From S009-33 sp041694255 (GTDB lineage Bacteria; Patescibacteriota; Gracilibacteria; Absconditabacterales; Absconditicoccaceae): a DNA stretch of 6,973 nt. The notes beneath the pieces are model-generated. The model was not told the origin of the DNA, did not search any database, and saw only the letters and a program-made list of their open reading frames with translations. Numbering within the stretch: position 1 is the stretch's first letter; each line of letters starts with the position of its first letter. The stretch spans positions 1 through 6,973 of the forward strand of contig JASMTN010000013.1 in NCBI GenBank assembly GCA_041694255.1. The letters are read 5' to 3'. The position numbers and the translations under genes were made by a program. This document shows, piece by piece, positions 1-4,894 of the stretch.

Positions 1-976
1 TGGTATAGGTGATTTGATAGGCTTTTTGATGACTTATATGAAAACTGTAATAGTTATATCTCATGATGTAGATTTTCTAAATATGTTTACTGATGGTGTA
101 TTGTACTTAAACCCAAATAATAATACGGTAGAACAATATTGGTGAGATTATTATACAGTACTTGAAGAGATAAAAGCTCAGATAGAGAAAGAACAGTCTT
201 TAAATGCAAGAGCAGAGAAAAAACTTAAAGAAAATAAAGAGAAGATAAACTACTTTGCAAATAAGTGATGAAAGATGAGAAAGATAGCAAAGAAGATGAA
301 AGCAGAAGTTGCAGAAACAGAAGAAGCAAAAGTAAATGTAAGAAAAGATGATAAAGTCTTACCGTCTTTTGATATAGGATTTGAAAATTATAATGGTGTT
401 ATAATGTACCTAAACAATATTACTTTGATGCATAAAGATTGAGAGATAAAGCAACATCCTTTAAAACTTGAACTAAGAAAAAAAGATAGAGTATTACTTA
501 AATGACCAAATGGTATATGAAAATCAACTTTACTTAAAAGACTTGTAAATAAGGAAGATGATGATGCTTATATCTATGATGATGTAAATATTTGATATTA
601 TAGCCAAGATTTTGCATCTTTGGATATGGATATGACAGTATGGGAATCTTTAGAAAGTGTTGTAGAATTTGCAACAGATCAAGATATATTCTCTACTGCT
701 GGTAGATTTATGTTAGCAAAATTGGTTAAAAATAAAGTTTCATCATTATCAGAATGACAAAAAGCTTTACTTTCTTATGCAAGGTTTTACTTGCAAAAAC
801 CACAGATATTGATAATGGATGAACCTACAAATCATGTTAATTTCCGTCATATACCTGTGATAGCCAAAGCTTTAAATAACTACCAATGAGCTATGATACT
901 TATTTCTCATGATCAAGAATTTGTAGATAGTTTCGGTGATGATATGAAAGTAGTTGATTTATGAGAGTTTTTATAG
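1..976 (+). CDS. ABC-F family ATPase, C-terminal part (5' end outside the window)
   Basis: The first full codon is at position 2, and 324 residues precede a TAG at 974-976. Ten in-frame TGAs are read as Gly. In order: the tail of the first ATPase domain with its H-loop (VISHD, about residues 19-23); a Lys/Glu-rich, probably coiled-coil linker (about 50-130) containing GGKMRKIAKKMK; then a complete second ATPase domain. That domain has Walker A GPNGIGKST at 168-176 (first and third Gly encoded by TGA at 503 and 518), signature LSEGQ at 249-253 (Gly encoded by TGA at 755), Walker B ILIMDEPTNH with D273-E274, and H-loop SHD with H303. There are no membrane segments. Tandem ATPase domains joined by a charged linker define ABC-F proteins, which are soluble, bind the ribosomal E site and regulate translation or protect against antibiotics. 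The subtype and role here cannot be fixed without the N-terminus. The D-loop reads NHVNFRH instead of the usual NHLD. Family assignment is secure. Confidence 0.95.
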
Positions 977-999
977 TTTTATAATAAATTTTCAAATAT

Positions 1000-1755
1000 A
1001 TGTTGTTTGAAAAAATCAATAGCAAAATACAAAAGTTCATATTGGATCAAAATATTAATTCATATAAGATAAAAGATAATGATTATAAACTTCCTTTATC
1101 AGATGCTATATTTTGTACAGAGGATAAAAAAAGGAATGAGCTTTTCTTTAAAGCTATAAAAAAAGCAATATGAAATAAAAAAAATCAAAAAGTTATAGAT
1201 GCATGATCTTGAACTTGAATACTTTGAATATTTGCTTTGATTCTTTGAGCTGAAAGTTGTGTTTTTATAGAAAATAACCCTTATACATTAGATTTTTCCA
1301 AAAAATTGATAAAATATTTAAAACTTGAAAAAAAAGCAAAATTTGTTTTATCAGATGCTACAAATATTGAACTAGATGAACAATATGATATATTAATTTC
1401 AGAAACATTGATAAGTAGCTTACATAAAGAAGATTTTGGTTTTATAGTTAATAATTTAAAAAAATATCTGACAAAAGATTTAATTATAATACCAGAAGAA
1501 CTTGAACTTAATGTTAAAGAATTTAATAAAAATCAAGAAATTAATCACTTTTTAAAATTTAATTCTTATAAGTGATTTGATATAAAAAACTTAAAAATAC
1601 AAAAAGAATCTAATAAAAATATTGAGTTTAATATAAATATAAAATTGTATGATAATGTGTATATAAAAACTTGAGATTGTCCATTATTTATAAACAAAGT
1701 AGATTTTAATATAAATACTCAAAACCATCCTTTGATAAAATTTATAGATAGTTAA
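1000..1755 (+). CDS. Class I SAM-dependent methyltransferase, PRMT-like
   Basis: 251 residues, ATG to TAA, with 8 in-frame TGA (Gly) and only one GGN glycine. Motif I is VIDAGSGTGILG at residues 65-76; all four glycines in it are TGA (1204, 1210, 1216, 1225). The acidic residue ending beta-2 is E91 (VFIENNP), and an SDAT stretch at 118-121 fits the adenine-contacting loop. Motif YDILISETL at 129-137, followed by a Lys-rich helix and DLIIIPEELEL, resembles the order in protein arginine methyltransferases (SE after beta-4, then 'L.. GG.. iP'). That makes a protein methyltransferase possible, but the second Glu of the PRMT double-E loop is not clearly present, so the substrate is unknown. The first 40 residues match nothing I recognise. 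It starts 23 bases after the ABC-F stop, so it may share that transcript. No Shine-Dalgarno sequence precedes the ATG. The fold is confident; the subfamily is inference. Confidence 0.88.
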
Positions 1756-1757
1756 AT

Positions 1758-1792
1758 AAGATTTTTTCCTTTGAATTTTTAAAAACAATCTT
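1758..1792 (+). terminator. Weak candidate stem-loop after the methyltransferase gene
   Basis: AAGATT at 1758-1763 pairs with AATCTT at 1787-1792. Four further T-A pairs (1764-1767 with 1782-1785) follow inside after a one-base bulge (C1786), leaving a loop of about 14 bases. The stem begins three bases after the TAA stop. It is AT-only apart from one G-C pair, and the tail (TATTCTAT) is only moderately T-rich, so this could be chance in AT-rich DNA. Its position in the 76-base gap before galU is the main argument for it. Confidence 0.25.
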
Positions 1793-1822
1793 TATTCTAT
1801 AAGGAATATTTTATTTTTTAAT

Positions 1823-1828
1823 TATACT
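1823..1828 (+). promoter_or_regulatory. TATACT box just upstream of the galU start
   Basis: TATACT, one mismatch from the bacterial -10 consensus TATAAT, lies three bases before the galU ATG. No convincing -35 element sits 16-18 bases upstream. If it is a -10 box the transcript would begin at or within the start codon, giving a leaderless or nearly leaderless mRNA. TTGAAT at 1771-1776 with TATTCT at 1793-1798 (16-base spacer) is an alternative promoter in the same gap. Both are speculative. Confidence 0.2.
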
Positions 1829-1831
1829 TTT

Positions 1832-2698
1832 ATGCAAAAGATAAAAAAATGTGTTATTCCAGCTGCTTGATTTGGTACAAGGTTTTTGCCAGCTACAAAA
1901 GCATTACCAAAAGAGATGTTCCCTATAGTAGATAAGCCTGTTATGCAAATTCTTGTAGAAGAAGCTATTAGTATAGGTTGTGAAGAGATAATTATTATAA
2001 CTTGAAGAAATAAAAGAGCTATAGAAGATCATTTTGATGCAAATATAGAACTTGAAGATAAGCTTATAGCAGCTTGAAAAGAAAATTTTCTTAAAGAAAC
2101 TCAAAAAGCTACGAATCTTGCAAATTTTATATACATAAGACAAGCTTATCCAAAAGGTGATGGTGATGCTATCTTAAAAGCAAAAAGTATAATTAAAGAT
2201 GAACCCTTTTTAGTTCTATTTTGAGATGATATAGTAGATGGTAAGACAACTGCTGCAAGTCAGTTATTTGATGCTTTTTCTAGAAAAAATGCTCCTGTAA
2301 TAGCAACTATACCAGTGTTGGATAAAGAAGTTTCATCTTATGGTATTATAGAATCTAAGGATCAACAAGACACTTTTACTGTAGATAAGTTTTTAGAAAA
2401 ACCAAAAGCAGAAGATACAAGCTCAAGAAATGGAGTTATATGAAAGTATATTTTAACTCCTGATATATTTGATTATCTTGAAAGAGCAGAAAGTTGATCA
2501 AAAGATGGTGAGATAAGACTTGCAGATGCACTTGAGCTTATGAGACAAGATAAAGATATATACTGGGTAAACATAAAGTGAGATAGATATGATACTTGAA
2601 GTAAGATCTGATACTTAAAAGCTGTTATATCTTATGCTTTGAAAAAAGACGAGCTAAGAGATGATCTTAAAGAATTTTTGAAAGATATTGTTGATTAA
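1832..2698 (+). CDS. galU: UTP-glucose-1-phosphate uridylyltransferase (UDP-glucose pyrophosphorylase)
   Basis: 288 residues, ATG to TAA, a normal GalU length, with 9 TGA read as Gly. The enzyme makes UDP-glucose and pyrophosphate from UTP and glucose-1-phosphate in the cytoplasm, feeding glycans, lipid glycosylation and other nucleotide sugars. Visible motifs: N-terminal nucleotide-binding loop PAAGFGTRFLPATK (10-23; G13 is TGA) followed by LPKEM; QAYPKGDGDAILKAK, the usual KG.GdA substrate segment; LFGDD with the metal-binding aspartates (G131 is TGA); FLEKP; GEIRLADAL at 226-234; and GDRYDTGSKIGYLKA near the C-terminus (G256 and G260 are TGA). These match GalU rather than the glucose-1-phosphate thymidylyltransferases. 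The next gene, 24 bases downstream, encodes a phosphomannomutase-like HAD enzyme, which suggests a small sugar-phosphate/nucleotide-sugar unit. No Shine-Dalgarno sequence is seen; an AAGGA at 1801-1805 is too far upstream to act as one. Confidence 0.97.
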
Positions 2699-2722
2699 AA
2701 ATTTATACTTTAAACTTTTATA

Positions 2723-3460
2723 ATGTATAAAATCATAGCTTTTGACCTTGATGATACACTTTCACCTGCAAAATCACCAGCTGATAAGGAGATGATAGAT
2801 TTACTTTCAAAACTTTTACAAAAGTACAAAGTTGCTATCATAACATGAGGTAAATTTGAAACTATTAACATGCAAATTATGTCACATTTTGAAGATCATG
2901 ATTTATTTGATAATTTATATATATTTCCAACTATATGAACAAGAATGTATGCTTATAAAAATAAAGCTTGGGATATAATTTACAAACAAGATTTGAGTTT
3001 AGAACAAGTTGGTTATATAAAAGAGGTTTTGGAAGATGCTATTTTAGAACTTAAGCTTAAACCTAAAAATATATGGTGAGAAATGATAGAAAACAGAGGC
3101 TCTCAAGTTACATATAGTGCACTTTGACAGCAAGCACCATTGGAAGCAAAACAAAATTATGATAAAGATAAGAAAATAAGGGCAAAGATAGTTGAGTATA
3201 TAAAAGATGATTTAAAAGATTTTTCTATATGAATATGAGGTACAACTTCTATAGATATTACAAAAAAGTGAATGGATAAATCTTTTTGAATGCAAAAGAT
3301 GATGAAGGAGTTTGGATTTGAAAAAAAAGATATACTTTTTATATGAGATGCTACATTTTCTTGATGAAATGATTATCCCGTAAAGAAAATGTGAATAAAC
3401 ACAAAACAAGTTTCATCTCCAGAAGATACAAAAATTTTAATTAAAGAATTGATTTCATAA
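2723..3460 (+). CDS. HAD-IIB hydrolase, Cof / eukaryotic phosphomannomutase-like
   Basis: 245 residues, ATG to TAA, with 12 in-frame TGA (Gly). All four HAD motifs are present: motif I FDLDDT at 7-12 (nucleophile D8, general acid/base D10), motif II Thr in IITGG (T41), motif III Lys in KGMDKSFG (K186), and motif IV IGDATFSGGNDYP with D209 and D217 (G208, G214 and G215 are TGA). The cap region carries GSQVTYSALGQQAP and IGIGGTTSIDITKKGMDK. The motif III and IV environments (G.TSID...GMDK, GD....GGND) closely resemble eukaryotic-type phosphomannomutase (PMM) and sucrose-phosphatase-like members of HAD-IIB. The reaction is therefore either phosphosugar isomerisation or phosphatase action on a small sugar phosphate; the sequence does not decide. 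DLDDT replaces the DVDGT of true PMMs. Adjacency to galU supports a sugar-phosphate substrate (inference). Its stop overlaps the truB start by one base. Confidence 0.88.
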
Positions 3461-3462
3461 TG
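3458..3462 (+). other. TAATG stop-start overlap between the HAD gene and truB
   Basis: The TAA stop of the HAD gene and the ATG of truB share the A at 3460. Such a junction normally means both genes lie on one mRNA and that ribosomes finishing the first can restart on the second. Because no Shine-Dalgarno sequence precedes this ATG, re-initiation is a plausible way for truB to be translated. Confidence 0.7.
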
Positions 3463-4083
3463 TTTTTCCTTGTAAATAAACCTAAAAATTTTACTAGTTT
3501 TGATATAGTAGATAAATTTAAGCAAGTTTTTATGTGAGAAAAGGTTGGACATTCTTGAACTCTTGACCCCATGGCTACTTGATTATTGATTATTGCAGTT
3601 TGAAGATCTAGCACTAAGCATCTATGAAAACTTATATGAATGGACAAAGAGTATGTTACTAAGATTGACTTTTCTGTACTTACTGATACTTGGGATATGG
3701 ATTATTATGATACTTATAAAAAGTTAGACAATTTACAAGAACCAAGTCTAGAAGATATTACAAAGAAGTTGGACCTACTTATTCCAGAGTATGAACTTCC
3801 TTTAACTATGTTCTCAGCCAAGAAAAGAAATTGAAAAAAATTGTATGAACTTGCAAGAGAAGGTATAGATTTAGGTTTAAAACAAACTATGAAAGTAAAT
3901 TCTTATGAAATACTTGATTATAATTTTCCAATTCTCACATTGAAATTAAATGTAGGTTCTTGAACATATATAAGAAGTATAGGTTATTGGCTTTGACAAC
4001 AGCTTTGACTTTGATGAACACTTGTTGAACTTCACAGAACTAAGATAGGAAATATCCAAATGAAAAGTGAAAAAATAATTTAA
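3460..4083 (+). CDS. truB: tRNA pseudouridine-55 synthase TruB, short form without a PUA domain
   Basis: 207 residues, ATG to TAA, with 12 TGA read as Gly. TruB isomerises U55 to pseudouridine in the T-arm of most tRNAs. Signature segments in order: VNKPKNFTSFDIV at 5-17; GHSGTLDPMATGLL at 30-43 with the catalytic Asp D36 (G33 and G41 are TGA); KEYVTKIDFSVLTDTWD, the conserved K.Y ... TDT.D segment; FSAKKRNGKKLYELAREG; and SGTYIRSIGYWLGQQLGLGGTLVELHRTKIG near the C-terminus, where six glycines are TGA or GGN exactly at family-conserved positions. The protein ends shortly after this last motif. It therefore lacks the C-terminal PUA-like domain of the roughly 300-residue proteobacterial enzyme, as in other compact bacterial TruBs. 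The start follows from the overlap with the preceding stop and from the normal N-terminal spacing to the VNKP motif. Confidence 0.97.
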
Positions 4084-4102
4084 CTTGCTATATGATTATA
4101 CT

Positions 4103-4774
4103 ATGTCTAACTTAGAACTTTTTTTAAAAAACATATGATGAAATACTTTTGCTTGAGAATTTTCTTCTTCATCAAGGTGAGAATGATATGATCTTGATGA
4201 TATAAAAGAGTATGAAAAACAGGATAATATAAGAAGGATAAATTGGAAGATATCTGCCAAATATGATAAAGAATATACAAATATATATAAACTTGAAAAA
4301 GAACCTATACTTGATATATTTTTAGATGTTGATTATAATTTTAGATATTTTGAACAAAAACTTATATCATACTTTTCTATGTTAGACTTTTTTATAAAAA
4401 AGTTTTGAATAAGACACAATATATATATTTATAATAATTGAAAATTTCAAAAAATAGACAATTTTAATAAGCTACCTTCTATAAAAAAATGACATCTTAA
4501 TAATATTATTGAGTCTAATGAGTTTAAGTGTAAAAATAATTATAAACTTATAGTATCTGATTTTCTTTTTACAGATATTAAAGATCTTGATAAACTTACA
4601 CCTTATTCTAAAAAACTATTTTGTATTATATTACCTTTGTATGATATTCTTCAAAAAGAAAAAAAACTGCCTTTAGTAAATTGATTTTTTAATAAGCTTT
4701 TTATGAAAGATTTTATGGAAGATTATAAAATAAAACTATCAAAAGTTAGGCAGTTTTTTAATGAAAAGATTTAG
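4103..4774 (+). CDS. DUF58-family protein, short soluble form
   Basis: 223 residues, ATG to TAG. All nine glycines are encoded by TGA; there is no GGN codon in the gene. The N-terminus carries the DUF58 hallmark: GEFSSSRGEGYDLDDIKEY (18-36 and the next Tyr), then QDNIRRINWKISAKYDKEY, equivalent to the family pattern G......G...d.lReY..GD..R.IdWk.sAr. It continues into ILDIFLDVDYN (D75, D77), where DUF58 proteins have a von Willebrand A-type beta strand ending in DxSxS. Here the serines are replaced by Asp and Asn, so the metal site is degenerate. LIVSDFLF (about 152-159) matches the next vWA core strand. No membrane helices are seen, unlike longer DUF58 proteins. Many DUF58 genes sit beside a MoxR-type AAA+ ATPase; none is present in this window. 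Function is unknown. An upstream TTG at 4085 is an alternative start, but ATG 4103 is preferred. Confidence 0.85.
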
Positions 4775-4894
4775 TATTTTTATACAAACTTTCAAAACAG
4801 GCATTATATTGTCTATTTTTTTTATTAAGAAAATATTATTGAATATTGACTTTAAATAAGTAAATTATAAATATTTATTATTAATATATATTAT
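4775..4894 (+). promoter_or_regulatory. 120-base gap before pheT, probable transcription restart
   Basis: This is the longest non-coding stretch in the window. It holds a run of eight T at 4816-4823 without a convincing GC stem before it. TTGACT at 4846-4851 is a five-of-six match to a -35 element. Possible -10 partners are TAAATA at 4868-4873 (16-base spacer) or TATAAA at 4866-4871 (a short 14-base spacer). A perfect AT-only 12-base palindrome covers 4867-4878. TATTAT ends directly before the pheT ATG. No Shine-Dalgarno sequence is present. A promoter for pheT is plausible but not proven. Confidence 0.35.

Noticed and set aside
1904..2143. Minus-strand open frame inside galU
   Set aside because: Low-complexity Phe/Ser/Tyr-rich translation opposite a secure galU; open only because TGA-rich coding DNA reads as TCA on the other strand.
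3212..3647. Minus-strand open frames opposite the HAD gene and truB
   Set aside because: No recognisable domain, and they overlap genes with full catalytic motifs on the plus strand.
4816..4823. T8 run as an intrinsic terminator after the DUF58 gene
   Set aside because: The best stem I can draw upstream is about four pairs including a G-T pair; too weak to call.
4867..4878. Perfect 12-base palindrome as an operator
   Set aside because: Composed only of A and T in a very AT-rich gap; expected by chance and without a matching second copy.
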